Source: Aspidiotus rigidus (taxonomy: Eukaryota > Arthropoda > Insecta > Hemiptera > Diaspididae). Taken from it: a DNA stretch of 64,000 nucleotides. Location of the stretch: positions 10,372,001 through 10,436,000 of the forward strand of contig JAVHKY010000011.1 of assembly GCA_035079385.1 (NCBI GenBank), given 5' to 3'. Below, piece after piece: positions 36,990 to 46,468 of this stretch (positions are counted from its first letter, which is position 1; every line of letters starts with the position of its first letter). A program made the position numbers and the translations under genes. A model generated the notes under the pieces. It ran no database searches and was not told where the DNA came from. It was given only the letters and a program-made list of their open reading frames with translations.

Positions 36990-39385
36990 TTACATTATTA
37001 TTCCAAACCATTTCTTAGAATAATAATCTGGTTTAATAATCTTTTCTGGATGACCTACAGGGTACCAGTCATAAAATTGAACAGTAGGATATAAACTACA
37101 AACATCTATGTACTTAATTTTCTTCTTCTTACTAGATTTAGTCCAAAGTTTAAATGTGTTAGTCCTTCCTCCAAAGAATGCATCCCTTGGATTCAAAGGC
37201 TCTATTATTTCTGGTTTTTCACTATTTTTATACTCTGGTGATTTAGTCCATTTACATTCCCACACTTCAACTAAATTATATCCTGCTTCCTTTATTTGAT
37301 TACTTCTCTCTTTTGTTTTTTCATATAAGTCACACATCTCTTCCTTCTTAACATTGTTTATAGTATTCTCACTGTAACATTTTCTACAACCATGCCAGAA
37401 ACATCCGTGATACTGATACACAGTGTTAGTATTCTCATCAAAACCATCAACTTTTGCTCCACAGATCATTTGTTCACCACCATTGAGAGCATGTTTTATA
37501 TTAGGATTTTCTAAATGATTTAACCAACTTATGGATTGTTTTGAACATTTTTCTTCAATAGGTTCATCTATAACAGCTATTGTATTATCCCATATATATT
37601 TAGATCTAAAGATAGCCATACAAACACTTGCAATGCTGGTCAAATACTGGAATGGATCTATATTTGCTATATCTAGAAACGCTTCTCTAAATTTTAGACA
37701 ACCTTTTCTTAAAATATCTACATCAGAGTCACAATATTCACGAAGTTCTTTCTCCATATCAAAAATGTAATTTTCTTGAACTCGTTGTAGATGCCATTCT
37801 AAAAACTTTTTCCTAGCCTCTGGTTTCATTTGATTATAGCCATAATACTTTATGTTTGGGATTGGTCCTACATAGTGCTCATTCTCTTTGGTATTAAATA
37901 AATGTGGAAAGTATCCCTTCTTTAATTCAGTTAAACCAAAAGTCTTGGGGAAATCACTCAGAGGTCCTTGAACAAAATTACTACTGTCTATAATTTTTAA
38001 TCTTAGTGAGGGTATTTCCAATAACATAAGTTTTGTACCATTATAAATTGTATATGGTTTGAGAGTATTTTCAACACAATATTTCAATATAAACTGTGAA
38101 TCATAACCTTTTGCATAGTGAGCCATAAATGTATAATCTCTATCTTTCTGTGATATTAACCATTTACAAAATTCATCATTTGTTTTGAATTCATTTTTAT
38201 TACCTTTAAAATCATGAACCTTCACTAAATTAGGTATATGAGTACCTGTTTCTTGTTGAGCCTCATAATCAAAGAATTTATATTTTTCAGTATAAGTACA
38301 TTTAGGTAATTTTTTCTCTTTTTCTTCTCGTTCTTCTACTTCTTTGGCTTTTTTTAACAACTCATCCAAAGTATAGTCTTTTATAGGTTTATCCAACAAG
38401 TATGACTGTTTAAGATTACCTTTGCAGTCACAAAATTCTCTCTTACATTTACCACCAATTTGTCTTATCCATTGCATATAACACTTATGTGTCTTTATTT
38501 CAACTTCTTGCCAACAATTTCTACATGCTTCAATTCCACATTTGTGTTCATCACTTCGCATACAAATTTTATTACAAACTAAACATTTAAAAACTATTTC
38601 ACAAACAGGTTGATCACCTTCATAACTACTTTTGTGATTATCAAAACAATCTTGATTAAAACAATACCTGTTACAGAATTTACACAGAATTTTCTTCTTT
38701 GTTGTTGGGTCATGCTCATCGTGAAAACATAATCTACATTTTGTAACTGTTTCTATACATGTATGTTTGTTTTTTTCTTCATAACGTTCATTACATTTAT
38801 CACAATAATAACTTGATCCAAGAAAACCTGCCATTTTTGAAATTACATCAAAGTGATTACCATTTTTATATAAATATACTTTTATATCTCTTTTAGGTCC
38901 GCTATATATAATAGAATTGAAATTTTCTGCGCAAACAACATTTATCTGAATATTTATTAGTTTCTCCAAATTTAATATGTCATCTAATGTAAAACCTTCC
39001 TGATTATAGTATCCTAGTTGATTACATAATTGAGTAGTAAGATCTGTCTGTAATTTTCTTCCCTTACGAATGTAGGTAATTTCATTTTTAGAAAATTCCT
39101 TTTTAAATACAGTATTAATGGGTGGATTTTCTTCAGGGTATGTTAGGGCAACAATTACAGCTCTAGGACAACATAGATTATCTTTATTATTAATCTGTAC
39201 AATAGAATTCTTTGTTTGTTTTGCCTGCGCTAAATTCAAAATTTTACTACCTTTTGCACCTTGAGGCATTGCAATTACATTTATATTGAAAGTAGATGTT
39301 GTTAGATCAAGTTCTTCATGTGAAGTCAAGATGTTTGAAATAGTTTCCATCAAAGTTTGTACCAATTCTTGAGTGGAAGTACCTG
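36990..39385 (-). CDS. Polymerase B middle frame: exonuclease, Vsr-like insert, motif A
   Basis: Open frame that continues at its 5' end into the 2.8-kb transposon (to 39452); those first residues are transposon sequence, not polymerase. The Polinton part begins at STQELV. It holds the Cys-rich cluster, exonuclease motifs I-III, the inserted nuclease-like domain (VDGFDENTNTVYQYHGCFWHGC) and ends just after motif A (YIDVCSLYPTVQFYDWYPVG) at the frameshift. Confidence 0.82.
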
Positions 39386-39900
39386 CAGTACCGGCGCTAG
39401 GCCCGGCGAATCGGGGCGATCGCCCCAGGCCTCGCGCTTCGTCATTCAACAAAAATTTCTATCAACAATTTTTCCCTTTGCTTTCATAATTGTGTGAATG
39501 TGCTGCTAAATGTTATTGGTTAGTTAATAATTTATGCATTTTTTAAAATCTTATATCGATGGTGACAAGAGTGAATTGATTAAAAAAATTTTCTGGCATA
39601 GCCAAATAAATGAAAATCATGTTCCATGTCTTTTATATTTTATCAGTCATCTTGAAATATTTCAGTCTAGGCTTCTACTAGGTCAAGTGTTCGTGAGATA
39701 GATTTTATACGGTCCTGCAAGTTATGGCCAAGCATACCGAACGAATGAAATACTCAAAATGGTAAAACTAGGAGTAAACTAAACAAAGCCACAGAAATAC
39801 GATTATACACTGGAGCGCTTTCGATTAATAAACCATTGTCAACAGTGACATGAAAGCAACTGAAACCAATTACCGCTAGGAAGGAGAACATCCGACGAGA

Positions 39901-40854
39901 TCATGACTGAACCAGCGAGTCATCACGATGTGAATCATACTCATAAACTAATTCAATCAATCCCTCATCAGGTATGTACCTGTTTAGCACATTTAGGCTG
40001 TCGTTATTAAGGTGCCGAATAATTTCAATGTGCTCAAGCGCCGTTCGTTTGAAGTACGAGTTCTCTCTGTGGAGGAGGGTCTCGGACCCCTCTTTATAGC
40101 AGTGACCACTGGTAATGAGATGGTCCGCGAAAGCCGATTCCCCCAATTTCTTTTTCTCCCAAGCTTTCTTATGCTCGTCAATTCTAATTTTAAGTTGACG
40201 GCCAGTCTCGCCTATGTATATCCCTTTACAATCATTACAATTCACCTTGTAGACGCCACTTTTTTCGAGCAATGGGATAGGGTCCTTTAACTTGACAAAA
40301 AGACTTTTTACAGTATTAAGGTTATAATAAACTGGTCGGAACCCAAACGGGCGGAGTACGCTACCTAATTTAGAAGAAAACTTCCCCAAGAAGGGGAGCC
40401 TTATCCAACGCTTCCTACTCTCCAATGTCGGATTGCGGGGGAGGGAAGTAGTGGAGTCCAGGCATTTCCGAGTCAACTTCCTCCGGACCATGAGGTCAAT
40501 GTCTATGCTCACCTCATTCACTTTGGCCAAGTGCTTTATAGTCGATAGCTCCCTTTGAAAGGCGGTCTGACCAAGCGGAATATTGGTCAACCGGTGGACA
40601 TAGCTATTGAATGCAGCGGATTTATGGGCGACAGGGCAGAATGATTTGCCGTGGACAGTAGTATCGGTCGATGTAACTTTCCTATAGATGGCGAATTCAT
40701 GGACACCGTCTCTATTGGAGATCGTGAGGTCCAAAAAATTAATAGAAGAACCGCCCACTTCCAATGTGAATTTGATGGAAGGATACTGATTATTGATATA
40801 CTTAAGAAACTCCAAAAGGAAATGCCTGGACTTCACTACTTCCCTCCCCCGCAA
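39901..40854 (-). CDS. PLE fragment: RT end plus GIY-YIG endonuclease (minus arm)
   Basis: Open 317-codon frame, truncated at its 5' end. It begins in the RT thumb ([25 protein letters not shown]), continues through RKRWIRLPFLGKFSSKLG, and ends with a GIY-YIG domain (SGVYKVNCNDCKGIYIGETGR, then the helical block LGESAFADHLITSGH). No stops. It lacks the YVDD catalytic site and a proper start, so it is not autonomous. Confidence 0.82.
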   Translation of the reverse strand: MRGREVVKSRHFLLEFLKYINNQYPSIKFTLEVGGSSINFLDLTISNRDGVHEFAIYRKVTSTDTTVHGKSFCPVAHKSAAFNSYVHRLTNIPLGQTAFQRELSTIKHLAKVNEVSIDIDLMVRRKLTRKCLDSTTSLPRNPTLESRKRWIRLPFLGKFSSKLGSVLRPFGFRPVYYNLNTVKSLFVKLKDPIPLLEKSGVYKVNCNDCKGIYIGETGRQLKIRIDEHKKAWEKKKLGESAFADHLITSGHCYKEGSETLLHRENSYFKRTALEHIEIIRHLNNDSLNVLNRYIPDEGLIELVYEYDSHRDDSLVQS

Positions 40855-41386
40855 TCCGACATTGGAGAGTAGGAAGCGTTGGATAAGGCTCCCCTTCTTG
40901 GGGAAGTTTTCTTCTAAATTAGGTAGCGTACTCCGCCCGTTTGGGTTCCGACCAGTTTATTATAACCTTAATACTGTAAAAAGTCTTTTTGTCAAGTTAA
41001 AGGACCCTATCCCATTGCTCGAAAAAAGTGGCGTCTACAAGGTGAATTGTAATGATTGTAAAGGGATATACATAGGCGAGACTGGCCGTCAACTTAAAAT
41101 TAGAATTGACGAGCATAAGAAAGCTTGGGAGAAAAAGAAATTGGGGGGATCGGCTTTTGCGGACCATCTCATTACCAGTGGTCACTGCTATAAAGAGGGG
41201 TCCGAGACCCTCCTCCACAGAGAGAACTCGTACTTCAAACGAACGGCGCTTGAGCACATTGAAATTATTCGGCACCTTAATAACGACAGCCTAAATGTGC
41301 TAAACAGGTACATACCTGATGAGGGATTGATTGAATTAGTTTATGAGTATGATTCACATCGTGATGACTCGCTGGTTCAGTCATGA
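40793..41386 (+). CDS. PLE fragment: GIY-YIG endonuclease (plus arm)
   Basis: Second arm of the inverted pair, 197 codons, truncated before the RT thumb. From KCLDFTTSLPRNPTLESRKRW onward it matches the minus-arm protein with only a few changes (for example LGGSAFADHL for LGESAFADHL). The stop is at the same site, DDSLVQS. The near identity implies a recent origin or conversion between arms. Confidence 0.82.
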   Translation: MIYLRNSKRKCLDFTTSLPRNPTLESRKRWIRLPFLGKFSSKLGSVLRPFGFRPVYYNLNTVKSLFVKLKDPIPLLEKSGVYKVNCNDCKGIYIGETGRQLKIRIDEHKKAWEKKKLGGSAFADHLITSGHCYKEGSETLLHRENSYFKRTALEHIEIIRHLNNDSLNVLNRYIPDEGLIELVYEYDSHRDDSLVQS

Positions 41387-41744
41387 TCTCGTCGGATGTT
41401 CTCCTTCCTAGCGGTAATTGGTTTCAGTTGCTTTCATGTCACTGTTGACAATGGTTTATTAATCGAAAGCGCTCCAGTGTACAATCGTATTTCTGTGGCT
41501 TTGTTTAGTTTACTCCTAGTTTTACCATTTTGAGTATTTCATTCGTTCGGTGTTCGTGAGATATTATTCGTTTACCCCTTTACCTATCTTGGCGTCGTAT
41601 AAGTCTTCTATGAGAAATATGGGGTAGCGCGAACTCGCTCCGCTCGTTCGCCCCCTGTCTCGCTGTTGTATTGAGACAATTCAAGTCTAGGGGACTTGGA
41701 AAAATTTCGACTATCCAGCCATATATGATAGGAAGAGGGACATG

Positions 41745-42060
41745 GAAAATTTTCTAATTAATAATTATATTAATTATTTAATTATTTATTTATTTAATTA
41801 TTTAATTATTATTGAATTAATTATTTATTATTATTACGCGGGGTGTACTCGCGAATTTCTGAATCACCCACGGGGTAGAGATTTTCTAATTATTAATTAT
41901 AATAATTATTTAATTATTTAATTATATTAATTAATTATTTATTTATTTATTTATTTATTTAATTATTTAATTATTTAATTATTAATTAATTAATTATTTA
42001 TTATTATTACACGGGGTGTACTCGCGAATTTCTGAATCACCCACGGGGTAGAGGTTTCTC
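41745..42060. repeat. AT-rich ATTTAATTATTT repeats with two 43-bp GC islands
   Basis: Runs of TTTAATTATT alternate with two copies (about 41836 and 41998) of a segment containing GGGGTGTACTCGCGAATTTC followed by TGAATCACCCACGGGGTAGAG. This is a direct duplication of about 160 bp within the 2.8-kb transposon, followed by a G-rich run at 42066-42080. Confidence 0.85.
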
Positions 42061-42584
42061 TTGACGGGGGGGGGGAGGGGGTACTCGCGAGTTTCAAAAT
42101 CGGGGTCCGGCGAGAGAAAAGACATGGAACATGTCAAAAAAAGGCCTCGCTCTATTTTTTGCCCCGGGCCTCGCAAATTGTAGCGCCGGCACTGGTACCT
42201 GTTTGATAACCTGTTGATATAGGCGTATTAAGCACAGAATTTCGTACAACAATATTTATTCTATCTGATCTTCTAAAATTGGTACGTTTTTTAACAACTT
42301 CAATCATTTCTCCAAGGGCCCTAGTTATTAAATCTACTTGTTCATCTCTTGAAAGTTCTAATATCAATTCTGAATTTTTAATAGAAATGGTATAATCAAT
42401 TGGATATGCTCTATACTTTTGAACATACCTAGAACTTTGTTCAGTAATGTCTGTAATAGTCTCTTCTTTTACTGGTTTTTCAGGTTCTGGTTCAAAAAAT
42501 GAATCCTCAAAAGAAAATGTATTATTTAAATGTATAGGAGTATCGCCAGAATGGCTTAGTCTTGTACCAAGACTGTCATTCCTC

Positions 42585-42814
42585 AATACATTACTAAACA
42601 TTCAATTACAGAGGAAGACATTAAATCAACTCTAAAAAAGGAAGTTAGAACATGCACTCAATGTAAAATCACTCTCTCTAGGGTGATAAGTACCAAAGAT
42701 AAAATCATACTTGTTTGTTATAAATGCAAAGAAGAAACCAGACATTTCAAAGAAAAATGGCATTATCAGTGTACAATTTGTGGGGTTTTTAGGAAAATAG
42801 GATTCTTGAATTAA
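42585..42814 (+). CDS. Zinc-ribbon-like ORF, Polinton complement (no ATG)
   Basis: The frame runs head-to-head with polB and encodes TCTQCKITLSR, VCYKCKEETRH and CTICGVFRKIGF, then stops at 42814. It has three CxxC pairs, like the frameshifted gene at 32274-32549. No ATG is seen before the first Cys pair, so the start may be lost, or non-coding sequence or splicing may supply it. Presumed zinc binding; role unknown. Confidence 0.42.
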
Positions 42815-42824
42815 AATTTTTGTA

Positions 42825-43430
42825 CATGTTAAATTGAGTAAAGTACTCCTTCACCCCAATGTTATGAGAGGAAGAGAGGTAAATTCAAATTAGAATTTAA
42901 ATTTTTGTATAATATGTTAAACAGAGTGAAGGACTCCTTCACCCTGACATCACGAGAAAAAGAGTGGTAAATTTTTACAGAGTAAAGGACTCCTTTGCCC
43001 TGACGTCATGAGAAAAAGAGCAGCAAACTTGAATTTGGATTTTTGTACATGTTAAACAGAGTGATGGACTCCTCCAAAATTTTCATACATGATAGAGTAA
43101 GTACTCCTTTGCCCTAACGTCATTAGAAAAATAGCGGCAAATTCGAATTTAAATTTTTGTAGGTGTTAAACAGGGTGTAACACGGATTCCTGTGCTCTGA
43201 CATCATGGGAAAAAGAATGGCAAATTTGAATTAGATTTTATGTTAAACAGAGTGAAGGACTCCTTTCCCTTGATGTAATGAGAAAAAGGGCGGCAAATAA
43301 TAGAGTGAAGTATATCTTTGCTCTGATGTCATGAGAAAAAGAGTGGCAAATTTGAATTTAAATTTTGGTACATGTTAAACAGAGTGAAGGACTCCTTCGC
43401 CCTGACGTCACAAAAAAAAGGATCGACAAA
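42825..43430. repeat. Tandem repeat of about 80-bp units in the Polinton
   Basis: About seven to eight degenerate units containing ACAGAGTGAAGGACTCCTT, then GCCCTGACGTCATGAGAAAA and GAGTGGCAAATTTGAATTTA. Unit length varies because of partial copies. No conserved reading frame. It lies between the zinc-ribbon ORF and the cargo gene. Confidence 0.85.
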
Positions 43431-43980
43431 TTGAAATTTAGTTTTGGTTCATACTAAGTCGAGTAAAGAACTCCTTCAACCATTTGTCAATTTTTTTTTT
43501 TTTTTTTTAATTGACTGGACAAGTGTTGTTTTTATAAGACCAATGAACGTGAGGAAGATGAGACTAATGCGTATGATAGAGAAAGAAGAAATTACGTATT
43601 CTCATACTCTATACGTACTGAGCGATTGTTGCTTTCATAAGGCTAATGTAACTGAGAGAGAAAGAAGAAATGGGATATTCCTAGCTCATTTGTTGAGAGA
43701 AATAAGTACTCTATACAAATCAAAAACTACTATTATTATTTTTTTCTAATTTAATTGTTGTCCAGCATTACAAAAACCAACTTTCCTAGAACCCATTAGC
43801 AAGAGCAATTTTTATAAGTTTCATTCCATTTTTCCGTGACTGTCTTGTACGTTTGTATTTTGATAAAATTAATTAGCCTAATATCTGAAATAATTTAGTT
43901 GGTGAGTTTCTTCGTCATTAGTTGAACTTCAAAGAAAACCATTGAATAAGTTGGAAAAAGAAAAACGAGTTTTTTCAAGA

Positions 43981-44100
43981 TACGCTTTTATTCTACTCCT
44001 AAGTGGCTACACTGAACGCGCGCTACTTAGTAACACTGTCGTTCTGGTTCCACGGGAACGACACAAAGAGCCGTAGTGAGTAGAATAAAAGCGTATAAAA
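43981..44100 (+). promoter_or_regulatory. Possible promoter: inverted repeat ending in a TATA box
   Basis: CGCTTTTATTCTACTC (about 43983-43998) and its complement GAGTAGAATAAAAGCG (about 44077-44092) face each other across about 80 bp. The right arm runs into GTATAAAAAG, a good TATA box about 230 bp before the cargo gene's ATGs. The position fits a promoter, but the inverted repeat could equally be a tiny foldback element. Confidence 0.35.
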
Positions 44101-44321
44101 AGAAAGAGCTCCTTGAGATCAGTGTCTTCAAAATAATCAATTGATAAACAGGAGAGAGATAAAATTAAATTATCTGATTAACTAGAGATTGAACAGCTAT
44201 CTGAGCTCTACAAAGTTAGGAATTTCTAACACTCGTGTGATGTACGCATGTATACTGTATGTAGGTAGAACATTTTTTCTACTCTATGGCACGCTAAAAC
44301 AGCAAATTTGCGGGTTTATTG

Positions 44322-45905
44322 ATGATGTTGTATCGTCACACCATGAGAGCATCTCGCGTATCTCTGTTTATGTACCTGTATGGGTCATTCTTGTTTTCGT
44401 GCGTACCAGTTATTTCTTCCACGAACACTGGCATAGAAGACCATTCCAATGCTGAACAGTTGTCGTCATCATCGATAGTACCACAACCAGGACAATCTTC
44501 TCCTTCCACAAGAGCTGGCATAGAAGACCATTCCAATGCTAAACACTCGCCGTTATCACCGACAGTACCACAACCCGGACAAACCTCTTCTTCCACGAAC
44601 ACTGATGTAAAAGATCGTTCCAACGCGGAGCAGTCGTCGTCGTTACCGTGTATTCCAGAGCCAGGTCAGTCTTTTTACCACGTTAAAACGCAGAAGGATG
44701 AGAATTACGTGATTGTCGACAAAACTGACTTCATTAGAAGACTAATCGACAACGATCACATAAAGTCAGCTCACAAAATTTATTTCCTCTCTCGTCCGAA
44801 GACCTTTGGAAAAACGTTCTTTTTATCGATGGTTCACGAGTTTTTGGATGGAAAAGCAAGATTCTTTGACGGCACCGCCATAGCATCAAGAGGAAATGCA
44901 ATGAAAGAGGACGGAAAGTGGGGTCAGCGCCCGGTCATCTCTATTGATTTTAGTGATATTTCTGCGATGTCAGTCGAAGGTTTTGAAGAGGAACTTCAAG
45001 AACGATTAGACACAGTAGCCAAAAAGTATGGAATATGCACGAAGAATAAAAAAAATGTAATCAGATGGCTGATTCGAGCGTTGAAATCCAAGTTCGATTT
45101 CAGAGTTAGTATTTTGGTTGACGAATTTGATTTCCCCGTGACACTTGCACCCGACAGCTGTGTTCTAGAAGGTATCAAAAAGCAGCTTAAATTGTTCTAT
45201 GCGGAAATCAGAGCCGCTGCGTTCAACTCGGAATTATGGTTAGTTCTCATTCTGGGAGTTAGTAAATTGCAAGTATTTAGTGGTGCAATGAATGGTTTGG
45301 TAACGGACATAACGTTTGACGATACATTTTCTTCAATCATGGGTTTTCTTGCAAATGAGACTGAAAAGAGCTTCAAACCGCATTTGGAGAAGTTTGCCGA
45401 GGAAAGAGACTGGGATATTTCTGATACTGCTAAGAAAATTGAAAATCGATACGGAGGCTACCGTTTTAGCAAGGAAAACAGGAATGCTAGACTACTAGAC
45501 GCAGGTTCAGTGTGTTCCTGTCTACGTGAATTTGAATTGGCAGATTTTGAGACTAAAACCGAAGCACTAGGAAATATCGTGAAACGAATGAAGGAAGAGG
45601 GAAAAGGTATCGAGTATTTCAGGCACCTTTGCATAAATGAGGGCGAACTACGTCAAAAATTCAACACTGAAAGCGAAGAGCCGGTACCATTGCACATAGA
45701 AATGCTTTGCAATGGCTATCTCACTATCGAGAAATACAGTCCAAAATCCGAGGAGATATATCTCAGCTATCCGAATGAAGGTATTGAAAAACGTATTGAG
45801 AGAAGCCTTCCCGTAGAGTTGAGAAGCCGAAAAGCAGACAAAGTGCGCCACTCACCTTTGACGGATTTGTTTCAAGGTGCACTAAATGAATGTGATGTGA
45901 TGTGA
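44322..45905 (+). CDS. Secreted AAA-ATPase-like protein, N-terminal frame (Polinton cargo)
   Basis: Related to the bacterial-type 'AAA-ATPase_like' family (PF09820), rare in animals. ATGs at 44322, 44325 and 44343 are possible; the last gives a good signal peptide (RASR, hydrophobic VSLFMYLYGSFLFSC, then VPVISS). Counting from the first codon of the open frame (44319), three 29-residue repeats follow (38-66, 67-95, 96-118: GIEDHSNA...PQPGQ). The ATPase-like domain starts at about 119: YVIVDKTDFIRRL, phosphate-loop-like RPKTFGKT (159-166), PVISIDFSD, and VDEFDFPV (267-274) as the Walker-B-like strand. The frame ends at a TGA within (TGTGA)3, and the family continues in the next frame. GC content is visibly higher than in the polymerase gene, suggesting a different origin. 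Substrate and role unknown. Confidence 0.8.
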   Translation: MMLYRHTMRASRVSLFMYLYGSFLFSCVPVISSTNTGIEDHSNAEQLSSSSIVPQPGQSSPSTRAGIEDHSNAKHSPLSPTVPQPGQTSSSTNTDVKDRSNAEQSSSLPCIPEPGQSFYHVKTQKDENYVIVDKTDFIRRLIDNDHIKSAHKIYFLSRPKTFGKTFFLSMVHEFLDGKARFFDGTAIASRGNAMKEDGKWGQRPVISIDFSDISAMSVEGFEEELQERLDTVAKKYGICTKNKKNVIRWLIRALKSKFDFRVSILVDEFDFPVTLAPDSCVLEGIKKQLKLFYAEIRAAAFNSELWLVLILGVSKLQVFSGAMNGLVTDITFDDTFSSIMGFLANETEKSFKPHLEKFAEERDWDISDTAKKIENRYGGYRFSKENRNARLLDAGSVCSCLREFELADFETKTEALGNIVKRMKEEGKGIEYFRHLCINEGELRQKFNTESEEPVPLHIEMLCNGYLTIEKYSPKSEEIYLSYPNEGIEKRIERSLPVELRSRKADKVRHSPLTDLFQGALNECDVM

Positions 45906-46468
45906 TGACCTTTGTGGATATGCTGATCCCTCAAGCTTTTCCAATTGTCAGTCCATCACTGCGGTATAAAGTGTCGAAGATAGATGAAGAATTCGTTGCT
46001 ACTGGACATATCTATCAAGCATTGAACACACTGGGACTCGATTGTAGCGAAGGCGATGTATTACATGGTACAAAGGATGGCCACGCTGTTGGTGATTTGG
46101 ATTTGGTTATTTATGCTGCGGAAGAGAACATGCCTCATTATGCCATATCGAGTAAGTTTAAAAAGAGCCCTCTCGAAGCTTTTTTTCAACTTCTCGGATA
46201 TGTGGTTACCAAAAATGTTGAATTTGAGAGGATGTTCGATCGTAAAATGAAAACTGACGTCATCAACTTACTTGGGTTAGTGGTTAAGAATGATAAGGAT
46301 CGTGGTAAAACGATCAGTGGATGGATTCTCGTACCGTATACCCGTAAAGACAAAATAATCTGGATAAACAAGACTAAAGCCTCTAACACAGGTATAAAGC
46401 TGAGTCTGAGTAAATGCTTGAAAGATCAAACCTATTTTGAGGAGAACAAAGAAAAATTTGTTTTGTAG
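45896..46468 (+). CDS. PD-(D/E)XK-type C-terminal domain of the cargo protein (shifted frame)
   Basis: Continues the preceding gene in another frame; the pentamer TGTGA is present three times at 45891-45905, and a change of one unit accounts for the shift. The domain matches the nuclease-like module (PF08011 type) that normally follows AAA-ATPase_like domains. It has a GHIYQALNTLGL helix, the acidic strand VGDLDLVIYA and the strand ISSKFKKS. In active members the latter reads E-x-K; here Ser replaces the Glu, so catalysis is doubtful. The stop is at 46466-46468. Confidence 0.72.
   Translation, partial: CDVMTFVDMLIPQAFPIVSPSLRYKVSKIDEEFVATGHIYQALNTLGLDCSEGDVLHGTKDGHAVGDLDLVIYAAEENMPHYAISSKFKKSPLEAFFQLLGYVVTKNVEFERMFDRKMKTDVINLLGLVVKNDKDRGKTISGWILVPYTRKDKIIWINKTKASNTGIKLSLSKCLKDQTYFEENKEKFVL

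Larger units (their letters stand above)
39701..41549. mobile_element. Penelope-like element 2, inverted pair (hairpin)
   Basis: Two head-to-head Penelope fragments: arms 39737-40469 and 40818-41550, each 733 bp and near identical, with a spacer of about 350 bp. A 14-bp direct repeat GTGTTCGTGAGATA flanks the pair (39687-39700 and 41550-41563), consistent with one insertion event. The left flank has 36 extra bp (39701-39736), a feature that Penelope insertions often show as a short tail. It sits inside the 2.8-kb TIR transposon. Confidence 0.83.
39386..42194. mobile_element. TIR DNA transposon inserted in polB (2.8 kb, hAT-like ends, non-autonomous)
   Basis: Ends are CAGTACCGGCGCTAG (left) and CAGTGCCGGCGCTAC (right, complement). 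The heptamer GTACCTG is duplicated at 39379-39385 and 42195-42201. Removing the element plus one heptamer restores the polymerase frame, which confirms both borders. CAG-starting GC-rich ends recall hAT elements, which normally duplicate 8 bp; only 7 are identical here. No transposase frame is present. The interior holds a Penelope-like inverted pair and AT-rich repeats. Confidence 0.85.
35870..42601 (-). pseudogene. Polinton protein-primed DNA polymerase B, disrupted
   Basis: Starts at ATG 42601, directly after an in-frame TGA. The N-terminal ~133 residues run to 42202, where a 2.8-kb transposon interrupts. The gene resumes at 39385 and runs to 36990 in the same frame once the insertion plus one 7-bp duplication is discounted (333 bases remain between reference codons, a multiple of three). 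A one-base shift near 36985 then moves it into the frame ending at 35870. Regions in order: zinc-knuckle cluster (CDKCNERY to THKCYMQ); 3'-5' exonuclease (FFDYEAQ, HYAKGYDSQF, YCDSDVDIL); Vsr-like insert (YQYHGCFWHGC, WECKW); palm motif A DVCSLYP; motif B NSLWGKFGQ; motif C YCDTDS; KSYYY. About 1300 residues in all, typical of the family. No restored reading is given. Confidence 0.9.

Noticed and set aside
39386..39452. N-terminal 22 or so residues of the 820-codon polymerase frame
   Set aside because: This part is transposon terminal sequence read by chance in frame; the true N-terminus is at 42601.
42447..42635. Plus-strand frame opposite the polymerase N-terminus
   Set aside because: Antisense shadow of the polymerase frame; the Cys-rich frame beside it is a better candidate.
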